Origin: Carnegiea gigantea
Lineage: Eukaryota > Streptophyta > Magnoliopsida > Caryophyllales > Cactaceae
Reading direction: 5' to 3'
Assembly: GCA_029747015.1 (NCBI GenBank)
Contig: JAKOGI010000005.1
Span: 1,968,191-2,032,190, forward strand
Length of the DNA stretch: 64,000 bases
The notes beneath the pieces were generated by a model that did not search any database, was not told the origin of the DNA, and saw only the letters and a list, made by a program, of their open reading frames with translations. Made by a program: the position numbers and the translations under genes. Of the stretch, positions 14,249-26,119 are shown piece by piece. Each line of letters opens with the position of its first letter. The first letter of the stretch is position 1.

Positions 14249-14479
14249 TCAACTGTAACGCTGCAAATCCCTCCCAGGCAGTAGACAGTTCTTAGGAATC
14301 GCTTCAAAGATCGTGGATTGACCCTGCAAATCACTACAAAGTCTTTCCAATATGTTTCGTCTCCGGTCATACGCTGCCTGTGAAACTTCCCTAGAGGCCA
14401 TCAATCTTAAGATTTCTCCATAGGAAGCATGCTTAACTGCAAAGTTCTTGAAAGTGGTCATCCCGAAAAAGAAGTACAC
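14249..14479 (-). other. Unrecognised ORF remnant, 76 codons
   Basis: The frame has balanced composition (MTTFKNFAVKHASYGEILR near the N-terminus, YDRRRNILERLCSDLQG in the middle), unlike the low-complexity frames around it. It looks like a piece of a real protein, perhaps a transposon-derived one. I cannot assign a family and see no splice partners. Confidence 0.2.
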
Positions 14480-15382
14480 CTTTAGTGATATAAGTAGTCA
14501 CTTCAAATCTTTTAAATTTCAATTTAACCATACTCGGGGTGTTACATCAACTTACAACATAGCTGAAGTCCCCCCCTCCAAAAAAAAAAACAAAACAAAC
14601 TGCACAGTACATGTTGGATTAGTCCGCCACCACATCACTCTAGCACCATTTCACAATGATCAAAACCTATACTATGATATTGAAATTAATAAGGTCCAAA
14701 GTTCGGACTGCTGGAAGCTTTTTTTGAAGTTGAGATTATTAGCAACCTAATTGGCTATATATACTATATAGGTCGGATAATTATAATCTAGTTTTCCTTT
14801 GTAGCTCATCTAGATCTAAAAAAAAATATCTCAATGTTGAACTTCTTGGGGATATGTCTAACATACATATGATTTCAAATGCAAGATCCAACCTTGATAA
14901 TAAAACTATAAAAATGTAAACATGTACAACTAATGAAATTTTAAAGTGATAAGCTATTAAAACTCGAATTCAAAATCTTATTGACTAAAATAATTGTACT
15001 GTTTAATGACTTGAACTAACCTTTAATATATATATAGTGAAATCCTCATTACATGTAAAATATGTGCGCTAGGGGCTCAATATACGGAGTATATTCTTCT
15101 CTATACCATAGTACTTGTGAAGTACAAACTAAATGACATACGCAATTATTCATATATACTCAATGAATTCAGGTGCAGTTTTGCAAAGTAGTTGATAAAA
15201 TTGTATTCTAGTAAACATATATAGACTTTAGGGGAAGATTTTAGGGAGATTAGCAACAGAATTTGCGGCCAAAATTATGAATCTATGACTATATATGAAT
15301 ACACTTTGGTAAACATGTACAAATAATAAGACAAAGCAAAGAAAGATAAAAGTGCTTGGACTTGTAGATGTTAGTTGTATTG

Positions 15383-15655
15383 TCACTGATTCATGTGATG
15401 GATGACCTGTGAATTTGGATGGTCCCTAACCCATTCATGCATTCCACACCTCTTCTTCCTTCCTTTTCTCCCTTTCTTTTTCGGTTGGAACTCCTTAACA
15501 TCTAAACTTTCGGTCATTTTTGGTGCATATGAGGTGTAATGATTGATACAGTCATACAGGCGATATTCACATTCAAATTCTTGGTAACAATTTCGGAAAA
15601 TTTGATCAACCATACTAATTCGCATCCACAAAAATCTCTCTTCAAACTGGTGCAA
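15383..15655 (-). other. Unrecognised ORF remnant, 90 codons
   Basis: Starts MHQFEERFLWMRISMVDQ and carries a basic stretch PKKKGRKGRKKRCG near residues 59-72, which could act as a nuclear signal or be a chance purine-rich run. Composition is protein-like. No domain recognised. It may be related to the frame at 14249-14479 as another fragment of one decayed gene on the same strand; this is a guess. Confidence 0.2.
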
Positions 15656-15717
15656 AATGACTGATTACATGTACGTCCTTCCATCTATGTGATATGATCT
15701 TGATGTAATTGAATGTA

Positions 15718-15775
15718 GTTCCATCGATTTTCAGATATATTTAAGCGTTCCATCGATTTTCAGATATATTTAAGC
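15718..15775 (+). repeat. Perfect 29-bp tandem duplication
   Basis: GTTCCATCGATTTTCAGATA plus nine further bases occurs at 15718-15746 and again at 15747-15775 with no mismatch. It looks like a recent replication-slippage or repair duplication. Confidence 0.95.
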
Positions 15776-16020
15776 ATACTATAGTAAAAGAGATACCCAC
15801 TGGTCATTATATCTCATATTCGGCCATATCACTTACTAATTGAGAACATAGTTCAGATTAAACATGAAGCAAAAGAAGTCGACGTGACATCTAAGAATAT
15901 AGAAGAATGGGGAATATCAGCCATATGTCCAAAGTATAAAAGATAAGTTTAAGTGCAAATTAATAACGGAAAAGTAATACGTGTGTATTATTTCAAGTCT
16001 TGAAACGGCTTTTTCCCCAT

Positions 16021-17110
16021 ACATACATGGGATCTTTTTAAGTCGGTATTTAAATCGGCGGCAAATTGATACATCTATTTCAATCAATTTGAAAGCATGT
16101 TATATTTATCTGGGTCAATAAATGGTTATTAGACGCAGGTGAATTTTTTTACGAGAAAACTAATGTTAAAGATCCTAGGAGATCTCATAAGTTCTTTTAT
16201 TGTAGTAATTATTTGTAGTTTATAGTAAGAATATCACAATAAAAATGTGTTAAATGGAAGATAATATTACCAAGAAAAATAATATTAATACTCATTTGTA
16301 TTATAGCATGTTGAAAATTTAAAAATTTTGGTAAGTTTACACATATTACGTTAATAACTTGTGTTAGAGGTAACATAATCCTATGATCATTAATTATTGA
16401 TATTAGTTTGGACTCTTGTACTCTAAGAATTGAAAGACAATTCGTTGTTATCTTTTGCTAGTAAATTTTGGTGGTATTTTTTTTTTTTTGGGGGGGTATA
16501 TATAGGATCTGTAATTAAGATTGTATTGTATCTTAGGTCTCTAATATTTTTTTGTATTGTATCCTCTACATGCATGCGATCTTTTTAAGTTGGTATTTAA
16601 ATTGTCAGCAAATTGATACATCTATTTCAATCAATTTGAAAGCATATTATATTTATCTGGGTCAATAGATGGTTATTAGAGGTAGGCGAATTTTTTTACG
16701 AGAAAACTAATGTTCAAGACCAGCTCATAAGTTCTTTCAGTGCAGTAATTATTTGTAATTTATATTAAGAATATCACAATAAAAATATGTTAATTAGAAA
16801 ATACTATTACCAATAAAAATAATATTAATACTCAGTTTTATTATAGCATGCTGAAAATTTTAAAAAATCTGGTAAGTTTACACATATTACAATAATAACT
16901 TATGTCAAAGGTAACATAACCCTATGACCATTAATTGTTGATATTAGTTTGGATTCTTGTACTCCAAAAAGCGAAAAACAATTCATTGCTATCTTTCGGT
17001 AGTAAATTTTGGTGATTATTTTTTTGTATACATTGGATCTGTAATTGAGATTGTATCGTATCTAAAATCTCTAATATTCTATATTCTATATTTATGTTTA
17101 TGTTTAAATG
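16021..17110 (+). repeat. Tandem duplication, two units of about 547 bp
   Basis: The word GATCTTTTTAAG and the following several hundred bases at 16031 recur at 16578. Shared landmarks are GCAAATTGATACATCTATTT, TATATTTATCTGGGTCAATA, ACGAGAAAACTAATGTT, AAGAATATCACAATAAAAAT and TTGGTGGTATTTTTTT or a variant. The copies have diverged by many substitutions and small indels. No coding frame is preserved. Confidence 0.85.
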
Positions 17111-18328
17111 GATAGAAAAAGATAATAATGATGAAAATCAAATATCTTTTCAATATTTTCTAATTATAATGATTGTGTTGTTTTTATGGTAAATTAGATA
17201 CATAACATTAGAATATGTGTATGTGACTATGTATGTGAGTATGCCTTTATAATATTTCATAGTAGTAGCCAAATTTTGGTAAAATTAGAAACCAAATATA
17301 CATAATAGATTATTTGTAACTGGTACATTTATTTTATTATAATAGAATACATTATTTTTGGTAATATTGGAAGTAGCATAGCATTTGTAATGTAATATAA
17401 TTTTTTGATCAAAAGTAATATAATAGTGTAATATCTTATCATTATTAAGCACCTGGAAAGAAAATCTTTGGATTTATAATTAACAAGTTTGGACCCATGC
17501 TTTGCACGGTGCATGTTCAATGACATGATGATACATTAATTTATGGTGCCAATGACGAAGACTCCACCTTCTCTTCTTGTACCCCAATTACCTTTATATT
17601 TGTAAGTTTAATTTTTACGGAGTAAAATATGATGTATTGAAGAAAGTAGAAGTAGTATTTTTATATAATTTGTTATGTTGTTATCATACAACATTATTCA
17701 AGTGGGATTCAAACAATTTTTAAAAGTTGTGGTAGCCGAGACTAAGGTCGAAAAATATATTTTTTTAAAAAACACTGGGGTTGTAGAGAAGGTGTATTTT
17801 CATTAGCATGACACCCTTTGTGTGTGTGTGTGTGCGTGTGTGAAGAATTTGAGGTAAAAAGAAACATACAATCAACTTGCTCTATTCAAGTTACCAATAT
17901 CTTAGTTAAATCTTACAACATCTAATAATGGAATAAACAAAATCATAATGAATCATTTTTTTTTAAAGAACGATAAATGGAATTTGATATTGTTCTAATT
18001 ACAAAAAGAAGTATTTTTTTTTTAAGATTTAAACTTTAGTAGTAGTGTTTTTTTTCCCCTAGTGAATTTTGAGAGAGAAAGGGGAGGGGTGGAACAGGTT
18101 TCTTATCTACAAAGAATTCCCCCATCTTCATCGAAGGTGGTTCTTTATCCTGGTTTTAATTATTTTGCCTAATTTTCTTTGAGTTTTATTGAGCTATCAA
18201 AATCAATGGACAGTGACCAGACTCTTTTATTTGAATAACCAATTGTTTTGCAATTTATTTGACTCAATATTATTTCTTTATTTTGATTAGTGGTTAAGAT
18301 GTGTCAAAGAATATAAATGTTTTGTTTT

Positions 18329-18332
<4 letters not shown>

Positions 18333-18384
<52 letters not shown>
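18333..18384. repeat. (TA)n microsatellite in the right Helitron-like copy
   Basis: About 52 bp of TA dinucleotide, at the position equivalent to the 300-bp TA tract of the left copy. Confidence 0.9.
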
Positions 18385-18388
<4 letters not shown>

Positions 18389-19969
18389 AGACACACACGC
18401 GCATACACTTCGACATGCATATGCTTAGGAGAAAGAGTGCTTTATAAAATCCTATAACTATTTAAGCAATTAAAGATAAAAATGAAAAAGATTAAAAAAG
18501 GACATATATTTCTAATAAATATTGTCTAAACTCTTGTTATGGTTGGAACTCAATAATAAATAAAAAAAATCTATGACAATAAAAGATATGATGTGAGCAT
18601 GACAAAGATAATAAGAAGTCAAAATAAAGCTAAAATTCACAGTAAATGACATCATAATAAGTGAATTTATGGCACCACTGATAAAAAAATCTACCTCCTC
18701 TTCTTGTACCTATACAAAACATTAAGCTTTTAGCAATAATTTGATTAAAAATGATGAAATTAAAGTTTATAATTACATGTTGTCTATCTGGTGTTTCTAG
18801 CATTAGTATTTCATAAGTAATGAGCCTCTTTCTTCGAATAAACTGGTGTAATAAGAGTGTCAGACACTTCTATTCATGCTATCGTGAAGGTTTCATAATA
18901 AATACCCATAGCTTACCTATATAATTGTCCATAATTAGATGTAATGATAGATGACCATATAACTCTAGAAAACATTAACATGACATAGTTAGTAATCAAA
19001 CAATAAAGTGTGTAAAACATGCTGAACAGTATAATACTTGTGTCGCATGTGCATCTAATAGTGCTGTGGTTGTATGCAAAAAAAACTCAAGCATCCTCAT
19101 GAACAATTTTAATTTTTTCATAGAGTAAATTGTTTTGAATTGAAAAAAGAAGGAGCAGAAGTTTTATGTAACTTGTTAAGTAATTGTTATACAATTGTGT
19201 TTAATTGTGGTTCAAACTTTTTTTTTGGCAATATCAATTATACATGAAGTACTTTATGGGTTTAAGATAGTTGATGAAAAAGACTAAAATAACCTAGATG
19301 AAACAGATTTATACGTGACCTAAATGGTGTTGTAGTTATTTGTATCTATAAAATAGGTAGAAGATTTTTTTTCTGTGCATAAAATAGATAGAAGATTGCT
19401 TGTAGTTTAATTTAGTCGTGTACTTTTTATTTTAAATGGTGGAATAGTTATTTTTAGAATGTAGAACTTAAATCTCAATGATAGAGGCGTAGATATATGA
19501 TGTTATGAAAAATCAAAAATAAAATAAATGCAAGTAGAAGAAAATGAAAGGAGATGAAGAAATAAATTTTTAAATAGACCTCGATCAATGAAAAACTTCT
19601 TTCTTGTTATATTTTGATCCCTATGAATTCAAATAGAAGATAAAACACAAAAATCAAATATAATCATTCAGATAGAAGAAGAAAAAAGGGATGAGCAAGA
19701 AATTTTTTAAATAGACTTCGATCAATGCAAACTTATTCCTTGCTATATTTTTATCCCTACACGTACCTCTTTCTTGTTGTGTTTTGATCCCTATATTGAA
19801 AAAGAATATAAAAGGAAAAATAAATGCATTTTAGATTCGGAGATAAACATCAAAGTTTTTAAAGAATTGTTGATGACCTGATGAAAATTCTATTTTCACA
19901 TAGAAAGAACATTAAAAGGGACAATTTTTGTAAATAATGCATAGATATAACTTAGTGGTGCCAATTAAG

Positions 19970-20394
19970 GCTTTGTTCGGCAAAATTAGCGGTTCAAGTA
20001 GCGGATAGCTGTTCAGGCAGCGGATAGCTGTTCAGGCAGCGGATAGCATTTCTAATTTAGCTGTTAGTGGATAGCTGTTTAGATGAGTAGTTAAAATAAA
20101 TATGTTCGGTAAATTTAACTGTTGGGTTAGCTAATTAATGTAAATTGATATAAAAGGATATAGATAATTTCCAAATATAACATTTCATAAGGATATTTTT
20201 TGATAAAAAATATGAAACGCTACTTTTAAATGCCAAACGTTAATACTATTAGCTTTTCAGAAACGCTGCTTAAAACGCTAAACGCTACTTGAAACGCTAG
20301 TCAAAATACTATGTTACCGAATACTAAAAATTACTTGATGAGTGATTTGACTTAGTCTAAATGCTAAATGCTATTTAAAATGCTGTTGCCGAGA
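19970..20394. mobile_element. MITE-like insertion present only in the right Helitron-like copy
   Basis: The left border reads GGCTTTGTTCGGCAAAA and the reverse complement of the right border reads CTCGGCAACAGCATTTT, giving imperfect inverted ends around TCGGCAA. The interior is built from AAACGCTA/AGCGGATAGC-type words. The equivalent place in the left copy (about 9955-9985) runs straight through with a different short sequence. The block is therefore an insertion into one copy, or a deletion with scar in the other. Confidence 0.55.
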
Positions 20395-20823
20395 TTTGGG
20401 GGGGATGTAACATGGGTTTATTGGGGGGAGGGGGTACTGTGGGTTTACCAATTTGAAAGATTAGCAAAGAATGTGTTTAGTTATTTATGCTTCTGGTTAG
20501 AAGTATATTTAATTATGGTATCTGTTACAAAATAACAACAAAATTTTTTAAACTGCAAACATATAGAAATATTGTCAACATGTCTATGTGATGATCCTTA
20601 CCATAATTTCCATTTTTATTTTTATTTCCTTTAATGTTTATGTTTTCCTTCTCAATTATTTATGATTAATTCTTTTTTCCTTCCTTTTATAAGAATTAAT
20701 AGCTTTGATACTAAACGACTACTATTAAAAGTGAGAATTAATCTATGACCCAAAAATTCTAATTTTTGACAATTCAAGAAAAACTCATGTCAACAGAACA
20801 TTGCTTTTATATAATAGTATAGA

Positions 20824-21720
20824 TTTTATAATTTTTTTGAAAAATATTCTTTTTATACGTAATTTACTAACTCATATTTTTTTTGAAATAAAAACTATCA
20901 ATTACTTAAAAATTATGTGGGATTATTGGAGCGATACTTATAAAAAATTTAAGGGACTTGTTTAGTTTTACTCTGTGCTGTGCTATATATATATATATAT
21001 AAAATATGCACACGTACTTTTTTGGGAAAAGGGTAATTCTTAAAATAGAAAGTTGATGTTCAACTATTAAAAATTTTAAAAATCAATGTATGGAATCAGT
21101 TTCCTTTATCCATCATCAATTGGAAAAAGAAAATCTTTTTGAATACTTATTCAAAAATACATTATCATTGATGTGAGATTGCGTGGATAAACACTTTGGA
21201 TTAGATACCTCACATCTAACGTGCTCTCCTCCACCACCTTCATGTGTAAACGAACAGAAATTTAGGATAAGAAACAGAACGATTTTGTTGTTTGACAGTT
21301 AGTGAAATGTTTGGACCATATGTTTAAAATATTAATTTTTTTGTGCATATTTGAAAATATCAATGTGAATTAGGAAAAGATAAAAAGCAAACACTACATT
21401 GACGTATGGATGTTTTTAACTAGGAGATATATATTGAAAATGATATGGTTGGAATGCACTTTATGCTTAGTTATTACTTGAGGTTCCAAAACCTTATTTG
21501 TACACGTTCTGTTACTAATTGAGACCTCATTTGTACACGTTAAAGTCCCCAATTAATGTGTGGGTCGGAAATACTTCTAATAGTAAGTTGTCCATAAATT
21601 GCAGAACGTTTTTTTACAACAAAAGTGGGATGCAAATTCGCTAATCATATTTGAACAGATAACTTTGGTATAAATTAGATTAGACAATATATCCAATTAG
21701 TTCTACTATATACAGACTGT
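20824..21720. other. Intergenic
   Basis: AT-rich, with a short TA tract near 20983-21000. I see no gene, no terminal repeats and no RNA. Confidence 0.4.
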
Positions 21721-21917
21721 ATGAGATATAAATGACACTCCAACCGAGTGAGAGCCCCGTCATGTCCAGACCCTGTTGCCCCATGAGGCGGTGTCGTTGA
21801 GTCGGGTTGTTTGGGAATGCAGTCCCAAGTAGGCGGTAAATTCCGTCCAAGGCTAAGTATGAGCGAGAGACCAATAGCGAACAAGTACCGCGAGGGAAAG
21901 ATGAGATATAAATGACA
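21721..21917. repeat. 17-bp direct repeats flanking the 25S rRNA fragment
   Basis: ATGAGATATAAATGACA occurs at 21721-21737 and again at 21901-21917, exactly 180 bp apart. The first bases of the right copy overlap the conserved rRNA word GAAAGATGA. The arrangement resembles a target-site duplication from LINE-type insertion, or microhomology-assisted repair. Confidence 0.85.
21736..21904 (+). pseudogene. Nuclear 25S rRNA fragment
   Basis: The segment carries GTGAGAGCCCCGTC, GAGTCGGGTTGTTTGGGAAT, GGCGGTAAATTCCGTCCAAG and AGCGAACAAGTACCGCGAGG in the order found in the 5' part of plant cytosolic 25S rRNA. There are substitutions such as TAAGTATGAGCGAGAGACCA. Only about 170 nt are present, so this is not a functional rRNA gene. 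GC content is well above the flanks. It is bounded by a perfect 17-bp direct repeat (21721-21737 and 21901-21917). Frames read across it on the minus strand give a commonly misannotated 'LDGIYR...FPNNPTQR' peptide, which I reject. Confidence 0.85.
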
Positions 21918-21949
21918 GATACCGTATGGGAGGGATGACCAGGTAGCAT

Positions 21950-23657
21950 TGCCTCACACTCTCACATACACGCACTTTTTCGCATACACAATGAGATTAG
22001 ATGCTGGGGGTGTTGGACAACATCAGATGTCAATAGTGTTTAGCTGTTTTACTATACCTACTAATTGTTTTATTGGGTATTCAGTGTTGATTATCAAGCA
22101 ATGGTGTTTAGTGATTGTTTGTTCAACTAGTTACTTAAAATAACAATGTTAAGTAAATTTAACTACATGTTTAAGTAGTAGATGTGTGTAAAAGTACACA
22201 AGGAAGAATTTGATTTTAGAAAAAGGACCTAGAAAAGAAATGTTTTTGTCATATAGAAAAGATAAATTTGCAATATAATTAACCGATTGAGGTATCTTGT
22301 TTACCTCCTCTCGAGGTTTAGAAAAATGTTTTTATACCCCGAACCTTTCGAATTATTTTTAAATTCACCCTCTTCACCTTTGCGTCAAAATATTACAAAT
22401 CTTCAAATTCACACAAATGTCCTTCATATTTATAAATTTTGTTATCCCACTCTCTCACCTCTACTTGTGCAAAGTTTAATTTGGCTTTGACCTATTCTTT
22501 CAACCTTTGATCCGACTGATGCGGCTAGCAATGACCACAACAGTGATGACTGAGACCACCGCTAAAGTCATCATGATTCGACGAGCCTCTTGACGCTACC
22601 CATCAGGCGGTTTAACCTTCTTTCACTTTCTAGGATAAGTTTCTTTTTCATCTCGCTTTCTTCAATTGTTCAATATCTGACCATGTTCCTTCGAGAAAAC
22701 TGGTATTTTTGTTGTTCAAGGCTGCCAATTGATCACTTCAAACTCTAATTTTGCAATATCATTAACTAATCAGGCCAATTTCAAGGGCATGAAGGACATT
22801 TGCAATTTTGCCAATTCATGGTATTTTGATGCAAAGGTAAAGAGGTAAAAAAATAATTTGAAAAGTTCAAGAGTAAAAAACATTTACCACAACCTTGAGG
22901 CGCAAATGAAAACAATTCTCAACTCATTCAACCATTATCTTTGCTGAATACTTAAAATTATAATCACTAGTATGCCGATCTAGTCAAACCATTAATTTTT
23001 ACCTAAATCACTATTATCAAAGAGATTTATAGTAATTCACTTAACAAAAAAATTAATAACAACAATCTTCAATCATGCATTATTGATAGTCTTCATGTAT
23101 ATCATGTACAGTGCAATTCATCCTGCTAGATCTAGTTCTTCATCTTCAGTGATGGGCTTTATTTACTGCTGCTAATTTCAGCATTTAGACATTGAAGTGA
23201 GTTTGGGGCCATCAAGAACGAAAATGATGGCCAAGACTTTAGGCCTAAAAATGTCGAATAAGAGGGAGAGGCGTATAAGCCGTCTATTAATGAGCCTCCC
23301 TAGGCTTGCCATTTTACGGTTAAGGCTTCTATACTATATGCCAGTTGACATTTTGCCATCTATATCCCCCATTTTTCCTTTTTTCCGAACAAAATCAACG
23401 TTGCAATCAATCTACATGTCCTACAATTATAAATCCCTATATCATTATATTATATTTAATGATTGATATAGATGCCTTTTTTTTTTGGGGAGTAAATTGA
23501 TATGAAGATTTCTAAACAAGGTGGCATTCAAGAATTATATTTAATCATTTTTTTTTGTCTTGTCAAGTAATTACTAAAATGAAATTTAACCATTCTTTAC
23601 GTAAATCATAATAATAAATATCTGCAATAAGCATAAATGTTACGAACTTTTCCTTTT
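21950..23657. other. Intergenic
   Basis: Nothing I can assign. The 89-codon frame at 23197-23466 starts with charged, protein-like sequence but then degenerates into AT-rich low complexity. No motif or splice context supports it. Confidence 0.4.
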
Positions 23658-24011
23658 AGGGTATGTTCTTTTCGTTGATAAATTCACATTTATCAACTTT
23701 TATCAATCCTTACCAACTTCTTCTAAAATCTATCCACTATTACCAAAAAAATTCAATACGTTACAACTCTAACCAACTTCTTCCAATCTCTTTCGAAAAC
23801 TTCTGCAAAAAAATCCCTGCTCATTTATATTTTTTACCAATATTTTCTAACTTCTACCAACTTCTACTAACTTCTTCCTATCTTTCCTAACCTTAACCAC
23901 CAACTCCTACCATTCATTCTAAAAGAATACTAACTCCTACCACTTCTACTAATCTTTACCAACTTCACCCATTTACTAGTTTTTATTTGCCAACAAAAAG
24001 AAGAGGCCCTT
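23658..24011. mobile_element. MITE of the GGGCCTGTTCTTTT family, diverged
   Basis: The left end reads AGGGTATGTTCTTTTCGTTG and the reverse complement of the right end reads AAGGGCCTCTTCTTTTTGTTG. The interior is a pyrimidine-rich run of ACCAACTTCTACTAACTTC-type words. End sequence and style match the elements at 28877-29100 and 60406-61716, although interior words differ. Confidence 0.6.
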
Positions 24012-25931
24012 AACAGGGGGCTTTTTACCTTTTGAGTGAGTGCTTCCATGATTTGAAATTTCTTAAACTATTTATTAAAACAAAAAACCCACCAAAAGGA
24101 TTGATTTCATGGAAGTAGGTCCGCCTTTCTGTTAGAAGGTGTGAGTTCAAATCTCACAAAAGATATGGAAGAATTTTCTTTCTCTTTTCCCCCTTTTCCT
24201 TTCTCACCAAAGAATCTTATGTGCTCCCAAGAGTACATGCTCTCATTGCCTACGTGTATATATATTTCACGTATGTATTTGTCATATATCAATTTTTTAA
24301 TATATGTTTACTGATGTGGTTGTTGAGAATATGTGCTTTCCAGAGTATAATATACATGTTGCTTTCTCACGCCTTCCCTCATTTAGTGTATTTACATGAG
24401 ACATAAGCCCATATGAGAGCTTCCATACGAGCACAACGGTGCCCTCTCAATAGTTAATTAGTAGCAAAGAGGCAAACCTAGTATTTTATGTTACGGGAGT
24501 CGGGGCAGAAATTTAAGGTTCGTACCAGTATACTTAACCCCCCCCCCCCTTTCCCCACCCAAGGAGAGAGACGGTTGTTCACATACCAGAATTTTAAAAC
24601 TAAGGTCCATCAAATTGGGAGAAAGAATCCTTCAAGTTTCGACCCTGTTTGCTACCGACCACAATTCGGAGTCTTTAAAAAAATTTGGAAAAATATTAAA
24701 GAACACAAAATCGAAAAAATTGATATGATTATTTTGAATTGCATATTAAATTAGCTTCATTGATCAAATGCCTTGACAACAGATACACGTTCACTTAGAC
24801 GACAAACAAACAATGAATTCGGCCGGGGATATACTAGACGATGTGATTTAATTTGGTCGTCTATTAACATAAAGTAGAGTTTATGTTAAATTTTTTTATA
24901 TCAATTGGGTCACACACAAAGAATCATTCATATAATTTCAGATGAGGTTTCAACCCAAAATCAATTGACAATGAACTGAACAACTCACAAGGTTAATTAT
25001 ATACAAGCTCAAACTCTTCAATTTTATCAACATGAAACAACACCCACTTTTACACTCCAACACGTCCTCTCACAAGCTTATGTACATTAATCACTTATTA
25101 GTAAATCAAACCAAATACTAAACACTACAAATTGCTTCAACAAACAAACTCTAATTAATCACCGCCGCCATAGATTCCTCCTTCCTTCAAAAATACCCAA
25201 GAGGGGGGAGGGGAGGCAAAAAAGGAAAAAAAAGGAATATGAATACTCATGGAAATTTGTAGAGAAGAAATTAAGCACAGTATGAAACAGCCAGAACGAG
25301 ACAAGAATACAAAAAGGATGGGAAAGGCAATTATGCAAAAAAAGGCACATCCATTGAGCGTGAAAAAGAAATGAAGACGCATGGCCTAGAACAAAATAGC
25401 TGATCCCAAACAGGGACAAGAATTAATAAGCGCCACTTTGCTGAATGCTGCATTAGATGTTAGTGTCAAGTGTGAAAAGGCGGGGGACCTAAGCAAAGGA
25501 AACGTAATCCACGCATGCATCCAAAGCCTCAGCCAACGTTGACAAATTTCCTGACACTAGCATCTTTGATCGTGACCAATCTTTGTTGTCATTTAATCAC
25601 TGATTAGTGACTATTGAGAGCATGACACCTAATACTTAATTAGATAGGCTAAAAAAGATGTACTGTATGATTATACGTACACATACCATGTTGTTTTCTT
25701 GTACTTTTGCATTTATACTTTGGCCTTGCTGATTTAGTCGCGTGTCATGAGGTGAGGCCGTTGTGGTTACGTATCCACCTAAAAGTGCGATCGCTTGTCA
25801 AAGGCATGTAAAAATATATTCACATGTGAGTCATTCACGGTCAAAAAGAGTGGTGTCTATAAATAAATAACGTATAAGGTCACTAAGCTACTTCTCTTAA
25901 TGACACTTCAACTTCAAAAGTAATGTTTTTA
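24012..25931. other. Intergenic
   Basis: Contains the second copy of the dispersed repeat (24216-24361) and a C-run at about 24539-24549. A short stretch at 24121-24165 has GTGAGTTCAAATCTCAC, which resembles a pol III B box and could be SINE debris; this is weak. The overlapping frames at 25155-25419 are low-complexity Phe/Ser-rich and not supported. Confidence 0.4.
24216..24361 (+). repeat. Dispersed direct repeat, copy 2 (copy 1 at 7611-7755)
   Basis: Aligned by eye with 7611-7755: TGCTCCCAAGAGTACATG at the left, CACGTATGTATTTGTCATAT in the middle and CCAGAGTATAATATACATGT at the right. Confidence 0.55.
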
Positions 25932-26119
25932 ACCTATTCTTTTTAACTTATTATGAGTACTTATCATCAGCATTATCCAACACTGATCAATACTCATAAG
26001 CACCAACCAACACTTGATCATATTTTTTACTCAAGTTTTCAGCCGTGACCAGCACTCTTCAGCACTTGTGAACACTGATAAACAACAAATTGCTTATAAT
26101 AAGTTAAAAAGAATAGGTC
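25932..26119. mobile_element. Small MITE with about 23-bp perfect inverted ends
   Basis: ACCTATTCTTTTTAACTTA followed by TTAT at the left (25932-25954) is exactly inverted at the right end (26097-26119). Total length is about 188 bp. The interior repeats CAGCACT/ACACTGAT words. The ends share CCTATTCTTTT with the GGGCCTGTTCTTTT family, so they may be related. Confidence 0.75.

Larger units (their letters stand above)
12611..17483. other. Spacer between the two inverted Helitron-like copies
   Basis: 4.9 kb of AT-rich DNA lying between the facing 3' ends of the two elements. It contains a T/G homopolymer junction (12921-12943), a degenerate about-200-bp tandem repeat (13270-14010), an alternating purine-pyrimidine tract (14100-14180), a perfect 29-bp tandem duplication (15718-15775) and a 547-bp-period tandem duplication (16021-17110). 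Minus-strand open frames at 14249-14479 and 15383-15655 have normal amino-acid composition but no family I recognise. Confidence 0.6.
17484..20823 (-). mobile_element. Non-autonomous Helitron-like element, right (inverted) copy
   Basis: Read on the minus strand it begins at 20823 with TCTATACTATTATATAAAA, preceded by A. It ends near 17484 after the hairpin CCGTGC-AAA-GCATGG (about 17494-17508) and is followed by T. Most of its length aligns in inverted orientation to 9518-12610. Matching landmarks include the TA and CA/TG microsatellites and blocks around 18841 versus 11041 and 18160 versus 11930. It differs by a shorter TA tract and by an additional block of about 420 bp at 19970-20394. No transposition gene is visible. 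Confidence 0.65.

Noticed and set aside
21736..21904. Organelle (plastid or mitochondrial) DNA insertion
   Set aside because: I considered an organellar origin for the rRNA piece, but the words match cytosolic 25S rRNA, not plastid 23S or mitochondrial 26S.
21675..21949. Minus-strand ORFs with FPNNPTQR-type sequence
   Set aside because: This peptide is the well-known false translation of rRNA sequence. The DNA underneath is a 25S rRNA fragment.
24121..24165. tRNA or SINE head with B-box-like GAGTTCAAATCTC
   Set aside because: No matching box A at the right distance and no cloverleaf; a chance short palindrome is as likely.
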